Assembly: GCA_003586115.2 (NCBI GenBank)
Contig: QVOM02000126.1
Location: 52,029,944-52,093,943, forward strand
DNA: 64,000 nucleotides
Direction of reading: 5' to 3'
Origin: Salvator merianae
Lineage: Eukaryota > Chordata > Lepidosauria > Squamata > Teiidae
Of this stretch, positions 1 to 12,800 are shown one piece after another. Within the stretch, counting starts at the first letter, position 1. Each line of letters starts with the position of its first letter. The translations under genes were made by a program, and so were the position numbers. The notes below the pieces were generated by a model, which was given only the letters and a program-made list of their open reading frames with translations, searched no databases and was not told the origin of the DNA.

Positions 1-453
1 ATTAAAAGAACAAAACAAACTAGGGTAAAGGAAATGAGGACAAAGATTTTACATAAGTCCTATAGAACCCCCTGTCAAATAGCTCACATATTTAGAAGAA
101 CTAATTCAAATTGTTGGTATGGATGTCTAATGAATGAAACATATACATCAATTATGGAATTGTGGGGAAGTACAGAAATTTTGGAAAAGGATTCAAGAGG
201 AAGTATGGGAAATTATTCAAATAGAATCAACACCCACAGTTTTGACTAAAGAGATCTGCTTAATGCATTGCTATAAGTTGAATAAGGTGAAGGAGTTTTG
301 TCTTGAACAGTTAATACTGGCAGTGTTGTCAGTAATAGTGAATGGGTGGAAGGAAAGTACTAAATGGACATCGGAGAAATGGAGATATTATTTATTAGAT
401 GCAATGAGGTTTCAAATATTAAGTAATAATAGATTAAGGTTAGAAGGACCTTG
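1..453 (+). mobile_element. L1/Tx1-clade LINE ORF2 C-terminal fragment (decayed)
   Basis: Two overlapping frames together give an L1 ORF2-like C-terminus: N-C-W-x-x-C then, after a frameshift, LWNCGEVQKFWKRIQEEVWE and further on a VNGWKES..W pattern. It is truncated by the window edge and broken by a frameshift. The family is inferred from these motifs. Confidence 0.55.
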
Positions 454-499
454 ATTCTGGAGACAGCCTGAAAAGACATTTTTCCTGAAGACACAAAAA

Positions 500-2370
500 T
501 CACAGTGATGTTTTTCATCACTTCCCTTACCATATTTTTATGGTACGTGTGCTAGCAGAATGGGCGTGCAGTTACCACTGGGCAAGACCACCATTTGTCT
601 GAGGCACAGTAACCATTACAGCTGGAAAGCTGCCCTGGGCACATCTGATTTGGCTAGCTGCTGAGGCTGGTATTGATTTTTTCACTCTATGCATGTTCCT
701 TTGGTCTCAGCTTGCATCATATGGAGGTTTCAGCCTTTCTTTGGGTTGCCAGTGTCAGGAGCTGAATCTATCATATGGCACCAATACAGAAAGAACAAAA
801 CCTTACATTTGTCGATATTTTTCCATTAAAAATCATTAAGCGTTTCAAGGCTATGCCTACAAATAGGTTACCTCAAGGCAGCAAGAGGCAGTGTGGGATA
901 TTAAAAAGATCCCATGATTGCCTCTTGTCATGGCTCACCAGATACAGGCAGCAAACCATGGCACAGATTTGCTTACCTGCATATCTGGTAAGCTTCATAC
1001 AAAGTCACCTGGCTGGGAACTTCTAGGAACCAACCAAGCATCCACTCCTTTTCATGCCCTTACTGGTTCCCCAAAGTTCTCAGTGAAGTGCCTTCATATG
1101 CACCAAGCCAGACATGCAGGTAAGTGGAGCTATTGTGAGAAATCCAGTGTCACTGCTGGATTTCCCATGACATCTTTTCAATGCGTCCTTTGTGTGTGAC
1201 AAATGGCATTGCACTGGGAATGCCATAGGCATGTCAGTCAATCTCAACGCAACACTGAGAGGATTGCAGGCTTTACCTGGTGTCTGGAAGCAGCCTTAAA
1301 TACAAAATGATGATTTACTTCCCAGTGATATTCAATCAATTAATAGCATGATTTTATTCAGATCCTTTAGAGTATCTTCTCTTTCACGTATGGCAACTCT
1401 GGCAGCTTACTGGTAAGAATCAATAGGAATGGAATCTTTTATTCTGCTATAAAAATTCAGACTACGCATAGTAAACCGATCCAACCAACTTCACAGGAAG
1501 TCCACATCTTTCAGCACAAAATCTAAAAGCTGTTATTTTTCAAATCATGTTATTGTTTCTGCCATTAAAGCCGAGATGTGAGTTACAGAACTTCATTAGC
1601 AGCTTTGCTAGCTTCAGCTTTGCTGGCCCTGTATTTGCCTGCATGCAAATCTAAGCCTTCAACCTATTCCAAACGACATTTGACATCAGTGAAAACAGCA
1701 TGAAGATCCCTCTAAGGTCCATTTGGATGGCTGTATGTCACTCTAAGTTGCACTGACACCCCGTGGATCACATCAATTCATACCTTTAAAAAAAATCGTG
1801 TACCAATGCAAAGATGCACAAATGTACATGATTCACCTCCTTTCTTATTTTTCCTGCTCAATGCCTTGTAGTGAACAATCACTTCCTCACCTTCCCCTTT
1901 CCTGATTGAGTAGGAAGCAGGGTTCCCCTCCCCCATCTTCCTGTACAGCAAAAGAAAAGGTATTGGAAGGGGATGTGTATGTTCACCAAGACAGGATTTG
2001 TTAAAACCCATTTCACATTAAATAACTCCACTTAAACTTGTTTTATATTGGGCTGAAGTTTTTTTGTTTGTTTCTGTAGGAGAGAGGGAAGGAAAAGCAA
2101 AATGATGTCATGTCCCCCTGTCTTTCCTTGACATCTGATAAATGTGTCCCCATTTTGCACCTTAGATTTCCCCTAAATGCAATCAAAGTGCAAGTTCCAG
2201 TCTTCTCTCCCTACACTACTAACGTGAGTGTTATATTTTTTCTAAAAAGGCATATTGAGGGAAAACACACAACGGTGCCTCCAAAGGCCAAGTGGTCTGT
2301 AGACTTGGTGTAGGCATGGATTCGGTGCCTTCCAATTGTTGGAGGATATAGCTGCCTCAGAAGGGATCTT
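500..2370. other. No gene seen; noncoding sequence
   Basis: AT-rich sequence with only short chance reading frames. No conserved exon, RNA gene or clear repeat was recognised. Confidence 0.5.
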
Positions 2371-2372
2371 AC

Positions 2373-2507
2373 CTTAGGAAAAGCATCGAGGCTGAAGCAG
2401 CAGAAGCTACAGGAGGCAGTGATTGTAGTGCAGAAAAGAAAACAGAGGAAGAAAGAAAACAGAGCTCACTTGCCAAAAGCCTCTCTGAGAGCTCTTGCTC
2501 TGATTGG
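2373..2507 (-). promoter_or_regulatory. Candidate minus-strand first exon and CCAAT box (possible THSD1 5' end)
   Basis: On the minus strand a CCAAT box (2507-2503) is followed about 130 bp on by a strong donor, CTAAG|gtaaga (GT at 2372-2371). In mammals THSD1 lies next to VPS36 in the same orientation, so its noncoding first exon could be here. This rests on synteny and one splice motif only. Confidence 0.2.
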
Positions 2508-2839
2508 CTGGAGCAGCAATTATCCTTCAGGGTTGCCTCACGCACTGTCCATGTTGCCCTCAGCACCATTTACTACAGGTGAATTCAGTCCCCCATGTGT
2601 TCTAAAGCTGACTCAAGGCACACCATTAACATCAAATCTGACACCAATCTGCTTTGTACAGATACAGGAAAACCATCCCTTTTCAGAAAGGAGCATCCTA
2701 TGTGTCTGTGTAGTTGAAATCCTAGTATCATTTGAAAATCAAAGAGAAATTTAAGGAGTATTCTTTGTTGTACAATAACATGAAGTAAAAATACTCAAGG
2801 GAGGAAGAAATGTTTGGAGACACTTAGCTACAACTCCAT

Positions 2840-2930
2840 AGATCAGTGGTATTCTGCTTTGCTTACAGAAGTCCCAGATTCAACCCCCGGCATCTCATCT
2901 TTCAAAGGAATGAGGGCAGAATAACCTCCC
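2840..2930 (+). repeat. tRNA-derived SINE fragment
   Basis: The A-box-like GATCAGTGGT and B-box-like AGATTCAACCC about 40 bp apart resemble the SINE copies at 33690-33835 and 46090-46310. Diverged. Confidence 0.45.
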
Positions 2931-3039
2931 CCACAGTGAAACAAGAAGATAAAAATAGCAGCGCTGGGGAACTGAGAATGAATGAAAGGAAGGAAATGTA
3001 AGTTCACAATGCATCTTGTTTTAACAATCAGCACAATTG

Positions 3040-3185
3040 TTGTTGGGTACTACCGAGTTGTGGCCGAGGTCTGGCCGAAGGCATGGGCACCTCCATGGGC
3101 ATCTCTATGCAGAGGTACAGAAGTCATTTACCATTGCCTACTTCTAGGGCTTCTCAGGTAGTTTGCTCTACCACTTTTGCAAAAC
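3040..3185 (-). repeat. SINE-like fragment, minus strand
   Basis: The minus strand has a GGTAGAGCAAACTACC head (3180-3165) and a tail with GGCAATGGTAAATGACTTC, as in the tRNA-derived SINEs elsewhere in the window. Confidence 0.4.
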
Positions 3186-3708
3186 ATAGATTAATCCTCT
3201 CTCTGAAGACAAGATTATGGTGACACAGAGAAAAAGATCTCTGTTGCTAACATTTGAGTATTTCCAAAAGAAATCATTCAGCAGGGACTGGAAAGAGTAC
3301 CCAGAATTTATAATCCGTAGTGTAGATAACAGTGTCATTTTTCTAATTATACTGATACATCACTGATTTGGAAGCAGCAATACAGAATGTACAGTAAAAA
3401 GGCCATGGGAGAAAATTAAGAAAGCAAGTTGGATCCTTGTGCTTGGTCTTGGAGGCTCACAGTTACATCCTCACTTTTTGTGGAGCTCTTTACCTTTTTT
3501 CTCAGAAAGGTAAGAAAAGTTTTAAGTAGCATTTCAAATAAACTCTTTATATCAAAATTTTCGACAAGTCACAATAAAATTAGGACATCATGATTTTTCT
3601 GTAAGGACATAGCATCCTTTTTCCTGTTTCTAGACAGACCTACTCACCAGTGCCAGAAACATTTGTGATTCTTGGTATTCTGGGGATCACCTGGAGCAAA
3701 ATAAATTG

Positions 3709-3735
3709 GCTCCCCACCCCCACCCCCACCCCCAA
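3709..3735 (+). repeat. (CCCCCA)n simple repeat
   Basis: Tandem CCCCCA units just downstream of the VPS36 3' end. Confidence 0.85.
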
Positions 3736-3756
3736 GTGACACAGAAACAAACATAT

Positions 3757-3762
3757 TTTATT
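3757..3762 (-). other. VPS36 polyadenylation signal candidate
   Basis: AATAAA on the minus strand only 28 nt after the VPS36 stop codon. If used, the 3' UTR is very short; a longer alternative UTR is possible. Confidence 0.5.
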
Positions 3763-3789
3763 CTACATTTCCCTCAATCAAATCTGTCA

Positions 3790-3883
3790 TTAATTTTGTG
3801 TAATGAATAGATTTGGATAGAATCGCAAGCCTTCTACAGAATCATCTCGGCAAAGTTGGCCCATCTTTTCAGCTAAAAGCAGC
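3790..3883 (-). CDS. VPS36: VPS36 coding exon 14 (stop codon)
   Basis: 94 nt, residues 356-386, with [18 protein letters not shown] and the terminal [10 protein letters not shown], then TAA at 3792-3790. Confidence 0.97.
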
Positions 3884-6800
3884 CTAAAAAAGGAAAGAAA
3901 AAGAATACTTACATTATCTTAATAAATGTCTATGCTATTAAATCCAAGAGCAGACATTATTATTTTGCTTTTTACCTTTCTTTGGCTAAAAGTACAGACA
4001 TTCCCACAAGTTTTGCAAACTCCTCTGCTGTAAGAGACCCCTTTTCAGAGACCTAATAGATCAAAACAGAAAAACATTACTTTGCAATATCCTGCACAAA
4101 TCTTTAACATTGGTTGTATTGGCTTTATCCTGTATGTAAAAACATTAAATTTTACCAGTCCATTCAAACATCAAACATTCACAGTTCTAACAGTAACTTT
4201 AAAAAATAAAGAGATATGAAAAGAAACATACAAATAAGCACAGAATGTACAAGTTAACAGCTTATCTACATATAAGCACAAAATCAGAATATACTTTTGC
4301 TGTGATTCTGTATATTTATTCACAGATAGTCTTATGGAGAGAAACTGCCAAGAAAATGGCTTACAGTGAAAAAGGCTCACTTAGGATTGTGTTATCGAAG
4401 TGACAGAGTTCAACAATTTGCAGTAGCAGTGGGATCCTAATTTAAGATCTAAAAAGCTCAATGGGATTAAGGTAGAACAGATCTTTTTTGGCAAGACCTG
4501 AAAAAAATGACAGTCCATCCCAATGAAAGATGCATGTGAATCTTAATGCATAGGAAGTCTGAGAAGCCTGGTAACAGATGTGGATGCTAGGACTAAAGAA
4601 GGGCCTGGCCAGCTATGGTTTATCATTCCACCCTTTGCCAATTTGCCTGAGTGCCTCTGGCTGGCAGTACTGATAGAACACTTGTTCCTGAAGAACTACA
4701 GGCACAAGTAATTTGAAGGAATTTACTCCCATCTCTCCCCACATTTTCTGGTGCTCACAACTACCTGGGCCTAGCATGAGCAGGATTAGAACAGAGCAGC
4801 ACTTTTGAATGATTAATACTGCTGTAGCTGCTAAGATTGTGCACACTCCAGTATCCATGCATTTTTCAATATCTTCAATTCAGGGGCTTCTGCACTCTAA
4901 AAATAATACATGGCTACCTCTGAAACCTAGCTTTAACTAGACCATTTAACCTCCTTAAGTTTTATTTGAAGCCTTTTGAGCTAAACAATGCAATGCCATT
5001 AATTTGTACAAAACGCAACCTCTACAAGACTGTTCACTGGAAGGGCAAATACTGAAGCTGAAGCTCAAATAGTGAGAAGACAGGACTCACTGGAAAAGAC
5101 AGTAATGCTGGAAGATTGATGGTAAAAGGGACAGCAGAGGATGAGATGGATAGACAGTTTCATGGACGGAATGAATATGCTTGGGAAGACTCTAGGAGAC
5201 AGTGAAAGACAGATGGGCCTGGTGTGCTGTGGTCTATGGGGTCACAAAGAGACAGATACAACTAAATGACTAAACAACAGGAAGCTTCTTTGCACTGAGG
5301 ATAAAATGTGTAGAAAGCAGCACAAATTCAACACAGTCTTCTTTCCTAGTGGAGGAACAATGTGATTTATTAGAGACTGGTGATGCCCCTGGATTACACT
5401 TTGGGAAGTAGTTATTCTACACAGAAAAGACTTTCAGTGAGGACCATGTTTTGCAGAAATTAGAGGTGCAGTGTATATATTGTATATTAACTCTAGTATT
5501 CAAGAGCAATACTCATCTGCTTCTGCTTTGAATAACATGTAAGCAATTAATCCATGCTATGTGAATCTAGAGACAATGCTGACTCCTATTTTTATGTGGT
5601 CACAAATTCTTCTGTTTCATGTTATAAGGCATACTGCCTGTGCTCATGGAACACTGGCTATATATCTGCTAACTTAGTTAGCAGATGTACTGCTACATAC
5701 AGATTAGGGAAATCTACATTCGAATGTTTACTCAGCCATACAGAATCCTGAAAACATCAATGTTTTGCCTCCTAATCTAACCTTCAGGGTTACAGTGAGG
5801 AAAAAGGTTAGTTAACTTGCAATGAACCTGGGCTCTTTAAGGCAAAGAAAGCATTCGAAAGGTGGCAAAGAAATAATCAGCCTTCCTAACGTGACACTTT
5901 TTCACGTATGCTTGCAATGAATTTAGCCCCACTTCTCCAGGAACAGGAAAACCTTTGAAGCTGGGCCAGTATCCCTAACCCATAGGTCAAATACCAGGCT
6001 CTTCCTGCTTTGCAAACATTTAGTGAGGGTTTAAGAAACTAGGCGTAGAAACCTATATTGGAGATCTGCCAACTGGAAGGTCACAGAATTCAGTGTAAGC
6101 ATCACTATACTGGAGGATGCAAGATAAGCTGCTGGCCTTGATACGCTGACAATGAAGACAGACTAGAAGAAATGTGAAAACAGAGTAGTGGTTGAGATGG
6201 GGTGGTGCACAGAAGCAGCAGCACCTCACTGAATCCTAAATGCCTTCAGCTGACAGGCACAGACCCACTGATGGCCCAACTTTTATAAACCCCAATCTAA
6301 TTTTTAACTGAATGCTGAAGGTCATCTGGTTCTACTTTAGCTCAATACAAAGAAGGAAGGGGAATGGATCCCTGGAAACAACAAGCCACTCTCTGTGTGA
6401 GAGTTGCCAGATGTGGCAGAAATGTCAGCAGCATGCTGGCATTGCAGCTGGATCTCCAGAGAGCCTCTACACTATGGGAAGGCTGTTGCAATTCACTGGG
6501 GCGTTAATCCAGCAGTAAAGGGATAGAGCTGGCACGTTTTCAACTTATTGGCTGGTTGTGGGAATCCTGTGGCACAGAGTCACAAGGGATTTCCAGAAGC
6601 TTTCCTTGTGTACAAAAAGAAAGAAAGAAAATAACAGAGGGAGCAAGTGCATGGCAAGTTCCCAGAGGTCCCTTGCAATGCTATGCTGAAGGACTTTGAT
6701 AGACAGTAAGTCAAAAACATGCCGGAGGAGCATGTCTAGCAGTGTCAGAATTCACATCCTTAGGCCACTTGTTTCCAGGCCTCAAAGAGTCGAGACACAG

Positions 6801-9800
6801 GCTTAGTAATAAAACCTCATGCTCTTTCTTCACTGGCAATAACAGAACACAAAGGATAATAGCAAGCAGTAGGCATATAACAGTTCTAAACCATTCTCCT
6901 TTCCTATGCCTCCCTGTCCCAGGACCTGTAGACTAAACATCCAGGCTTCCAGGCCTTCAACATTCCACCTAACCACCAACAAGGTGAAACACTGGATAAG
7001 TGAGAAAAGCAAGCAAGCAAACAAGCACAGCTGAGATCTAGGAAGATGTAGAGAGGTTGTGCAGTGGGCAATATGCTGACAGGCAGACCCCCGGTGAGGG
7101 GCAAAATTAGCTTTCCCTTTGTATCTGGCTTTCCTGCCACAATCTAGAGGCATCCTTAGATAGACCCTTAGATTGTGAAATAAGGTGCGGGAGCTGAGAG
7201 GACAGGTCCCCCAGCACTAAATAAATAACAAAACCTATTATTCAAAAAGGAAGATTGAAGGAGAAGAAGGGTCGGCATCAGAACAAGAAAGAGAACAGAA
7301 CAGATATACGGTAACACAGGATTGACAACATAGCGAAGATACTTGTTCTCATAGCCTGCAGGTAGATGGCCACTCACCAAAGCCACCAGCATATAGCTTC
7401 AATTTCTGCTGGTGTGATGGATCACTCACTCACCCTGCCCTGTGTCTTTTGATAAGGCTACAGATAAAATGTTTTACAGCCCGGGGGTGGGGGGAGGGAA
7501 CTCTAAGCATATTTACTACTTGATTTAATGGACAGTGCCATAGGGCTGAGTTAGGAGTGCTTGGTGCCTAACCCAAGTTCCTAGATGTTCAGCCTGCACA
7601 GACTGACTGCCACTGAGTTACCATGGTCTGCTGGCACTGCTTCCACTCTATGCCCTGATGGTATTTTCAGGGTATCTCATTTTTTACACCAGTTTCATAT
7701 TTTCTTTGTTGGTTAGTTTTGGTCCTTTTGCTTGCAAAGCAGCGATATTTTTTCTCTCTACCTCCAATTTAATGCTAATTCAGGTCTGCTCTGTAGATCA
7801 TTCTAAAATACATTTTGAAAAAGCTTGCCCAATGTATAAGAGGAGCCACAAACACTCTAATTATATAAGCTTAAGTACTATCATTAAGGGATTATAAAAA
7901 AGTTTCTAAAGCTTTCCAAAACAGTAGTTGTTTTAAAAAAAATGAACCACTGAGATGGGAGTAAGGAATAAAGGTAATACAAGCACAATCTAACTGTGCT
8001 GTGGTACAAACTCTGGAAATACACACACACGCGTAAAGAGGTGACAAGAGTACAGAAACAAGACAATGATCTTGATTTACCTAAATGCATTAAGTCCCAA
8101 TCAGATACATTTCTCTGGCAGGTTTAAATTTGCAGAAATCAGTAGGTATGGTATCAGCAAGAATCCACAAGGAACATTTTCTCCAAATAAGGAATACTCT
8201 GTCCCCCTGCCTTGTTTCTTTAACCAGCCCCTAAAGAAAATAGAAGTAACCATACCATCTCTAAAGCAGACGCCACCATTTCTTCTTCATTGTGGGACTG
8301 GAGTTCAATCACCATAACACCACTATCAAATATGCGCAGCCTAAATCCAACAAGGAGAGGACAAATAAAATTCTCAACTAGAATTCTGCAACTAAAGAAT
8401 TCAGTTGTTTAGCTGAAACTGATTTATGAAGTTTCTCAGTGCTAGCACTTCCTTATTTGCCAGTGTTGTTCTGGACTACAGGAGAGATGTGCAAAGTTCG
8501 GTTCATGTTCGAAAATTCAATCGAACAGCAGGTGTTTGCAGATATTCACACTGCACCAAACACGCGGTGGTTCGCCTATCCAGGAATTCAATTGAATCGA
8601 ACCAGTCCTTCACTCACAAACCCAAATAATTTGATCCAACAGTTAATGTTTGCTATGGTTTTGCCCTTGAAAAGGGCTATTTCAATGGGAATTTTTTATT
8701 TGCTGTTTTCGAACGAATTCGAAAACGAATGTGAGCAACTGTTTGTTTGATTAAATGGTTCAGAAGTGAACTGAACGATTAGGGCCGCGTTCCAACACAG
8801 CATTTAATCAGTTTACAGGCCGTCTTCAGTTCCCGCTGGCCCGACATGATCTTGCTATTCCATAGTTTTTCTGGGCTAAACTGGCGACATCTGGACTGCT
8901 TTGTATTCGGATTTAATGAGTTCTCAAGCCGTTCCAGATCGCTAGCCCACTTTACTTTGCAATGTGAGAATGGGGAAAGAGACTATTTGGGGGGGAACCG
9001 TGCTTTTTTGGGGGGCATGCAGAGGGAGGGCTTCCCATTTCGTGCCGTCCAATGACAGACTTTGTGGGTGGGCAGGAAATGCAGAAGTTTCCTCTGCCTC
9101 CACTATCCCCCCTTCGGTTGCTGCCAGGAGAAAAGAAACCATCCTCCTTTTTACTTCGCTAAGCTGCAGTCCTTTCTCTTTCTTTATTCCCCATTCAACA
9201 CTACCAGGAAGAAATTAAAGGCTTCCTCCACTTCTGTCTGCTGATTAAACCAAAAAAGAAACTGTGCCTATTTGGAGTTGCAGTCCTCTTGCCCCAACAA
9301 AGAACCCACTCAAGATCAGTTTTGCCATCGGCAGCACACAGCTACACAGTGGGGACACATGCCGCTGCGGATGTCTTGTGGGGAGATGAGGCAGAGTCCA
9401 TTTGCTGGTGATGAACTGCACTATCATGATAATAGGTAGCCTCCCCACATTCCCCCCACATTTCCCCTTCTTCACAGACCTCTCCCTGCTTTTGCGCTGC
9501 TTATAAATTGTGCAATTGTGCAAAAGTATACTTGCAAGGGAGCAGAAATCGCCATCAGCCCTTTAAAAAGCTTAATTGTGCAGTACACATGGTTTTAAAG
9601 TTCTGCTTGTGTAGACAGAGGCTGTAGTGGGGAGAAGGAGCAAATGGCGAATGACTAGTAACGCTGCCAAGTGAATCCACGTTCTGAGGCAGCAGCGGGG
9701 ACATACAGAGAGCGGAACTTGACTTTCCCGCCCCTGTGACCTCAGGATTTGAACGTTGGGACTGCACCCAATCACTGGGAGGAGAATTTGACGAGAGGTG

Positions 9801-12800
9801 GAGGCAGAAAAGGTACTGTTTCTCTGTGACAAGCACAGGAAACATCAGTGTGAAAACGAGCAAGTACAAATTGAGTCCGTGTTAAAATGTAACTGTGGGA
9901 ACGATCAGAAGACAAATTCAGTCCTTGTACTCTTCTGACACGGATTAAATTTACGATGTCGGACCGTGGCCTAGGTGTTTGGTTTGACAGTGAACCGAAC
10001 ACACAATTTTCATTTGTGCACATCTTTGGTCTATAGCAGCACAGCCTGTTTCATTGTCCTCTTGTCTTCCTGTATCTATCACATATTATTTCCCCTAGTT
10101 GTTGATTTTCAGCTCACTGCCTGCCTTGTCCTACTGTCTGTAGTCACCCTGATGTTGAACCAGGCTTCCATTAGGAATCCTGCTCTTCCTTCCCAACTAA
10201 CTTTGCGATCTAGGACTGTGTTCCTTGGCAGGTGGGATCATTCACAGGCCAGTGAGCCCCTTCACTTCTCATGAATATTCTAAGCTAGAAAAATGGATTA
10301 GAGGTGGAATGAGAACACAGGAGCCACACACAGCCATCTCTAAGGCACTTTTGAGATGCTTTTTTGTTACATCTGAAGGCAGCCTTAGAAGCTATGATTT
10401 TTTACAGTATTTTACTGAGCTCCCACATCCCAAACTCACTCATTCTGCCCTTTTCCTTAAGCTTCATTTTCCATCTATTCTTTCACTTGTCTTTTTCAAA
10501 CTGTTATTTCTTTGCATATTTCCATTAGTTTCTCAGTATGTACTACTTATCGCTATCCTCATATCTGCTACTTAATATAATAGCCACGTGTTAAAAATTG
10601 GATAAATCCAACAATCAGCCATAGAAATCTCAAAAAAATTATAAGCTGTTTAACTTCCAAGACTCAGGTAGAATCAAAATAAGCAGCAGAAGAATCTTGA
10701 TAATGCTTCCATTAACTATTTTAATAAGCTGTATTTTAACTTGGTGGCAAAATGAAAACAACTGACAGTTCAGCCAGGCCTCCTGGGATCTCCTCAGTTT
10801 AAAGCATGCTACTGGGATGACACTTCATCCCAGCCAAATATTGGTCTATGAAAAAATAACTGATGCTTTACTAAATATAGCAAGTGTAACAGTCAAATCA
10901 AAATTTACTCTGTACTACTTCAGATCATGCCTGTTGATTTTTTTTTTTACAGATCCTGATCTGATGCCCCTTTACCAGCAAGCTGACAAGCAGGTTTTGA
11001 CACTAGTGAAGCTTTTCTTTTTAATGCTGAAGATAAAGGTCTGAATCCAGACTTGCAGGGAAAACTCTGCTTCCACTGGTGGAAGCAGGAGAGTTTCCTC
11101 AGTTCCCACTTCTTCCTACAGCCTCCTCAGCCAAACTTGTTTCAGCCCTTTAGAGATCTCTGGAGCAGCATAGGACCTATCTCATTGCAAGGATCACAGC
11201 TCATACTAAATAATTTCTGTGTTACATCTGGTGAGAGCCAGTAAACAGTAACTGAAATCTGGCGTGGTTTCTACAGCCCACAACATATAAAGAACCCAGG
11301 TCAGCAAAATTTACAATTTTATTTATCTATATTTTTATCCCTCTACCACAAGGTCTCAAGGTGGGTTACAGCACAATAAAGCCCCATTATAGTGTCTGAA
11401 TCACATTTTAAAGAATTCTCACCTTAAAGGTAGCTTTAGTGCTTCCAACATCTTACAAGCATTCACTAGATCTTCAGGTGAGAGCAACTGATGGAGGAAA
11501 CCCAAATACATTAATCAAACTACAAACGTATCTTATACTCAGCGCCATGTTCTACAAGACTTCTAATGTGAGCACAAACACTTGGGTAACGAAATACACA
11601 AGCAATGGGCAGCATCCCAACACACACAGTAGTTCAGCACTTGCCTCCACTCTCCCTTTCTTCATGCATGTTTCAACGCAGGGCTGTGCATCATCTGTCA
11701 TCTTCAGTTAGGTTAAATTTCTTATGGCTTTGCAGAAATTTGCAGCCTTATCGTGCCTTATCTACCATTAGCTCTACCTACTCTGATGCCCGGTTCCATT
11801 AGCTACATTGCCCTCAGCCTCACCAACCACAAGGGGCAGCAACTGCCATAAACACAAAAGGTACTTATAGATATTATATAGTAAATTTTATGGAGGTAAC
11901 CATAAATGGAGGAGAAACGTCTACACATTACTCAGAGATTTACTGAAGAGTCTTAATAAGATCCAGCCTTTATACTACTTATTTATTTATTTGTCATTTA
12001 AAGGTTACTGCAGTTACATATCACAGCTGCTCCCCATCACTTGAAATACAATTACATGATATATTTGGAATGCTTCATTGGCACTCTAGTACACATCAAA
12101 TATCAGCAATCTCATGTGAACTGTCACCATTCTGTTGGGAATCTCTAATATCAAAAGCATAGTCATACTTGCTAATAAAAAAATTAGACTCAGCAACAGA
12201 GACAGCAGAAAGTGTTAATCAGTATCTCAGTATTCATTTCAAGCCAAGTTCTGACACATATGCTAGTCTGTAGACGTCTAGCTTTAAAGTGCACAATATC
12301 TGAAATCAATTGCTTTCTCTGAAGTGTCTGGTTGTTCTACAGTAAGATCCTGGAAATGCATTGCAGACATCTGCACAATTCTTTCTGGCACTTATTAGTA
12401 TAACTGTTTTATAGTGTCTAACAAATGGTTATTCTGGCGCCATTGCAGATTCTGTCTTGGATCGGTAGCTAACTAAAGGATAGGGAATAGGAAGTACTAA
12501 TAAATGGGTAGTTCTCAGTATGGAGGAAAGTAAAACATGGGATCCCCCAAGGTTCAGTACTGAGACCTGTGCTTTCTAATTTATTTATAAATGATCTAGA
12601 AGTATAGGTAAGCAGCAAGAAAGCGAAGTTTGCTGATTACACTAAATCATTCAGGGTAGTGAAACCTGAAAGAGATTGTGAAGAGCTCCAGAAGGACCTC
12701 TGACATTGGACCAGTGGGCAACCAAGTGACAAAAGAGCTTCAGTGTTACTAAGTACAAGGTGATGCACACTGGGGCAATGAACCCCAATTACACCTATAA

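Noticed and set aside
6830..7153. Overlapping minus-strand frames of 107 and 78 codons
   Set aside because: Cys/Leu-rich low-quality translations in a VPS36 intron with no family resemblance.
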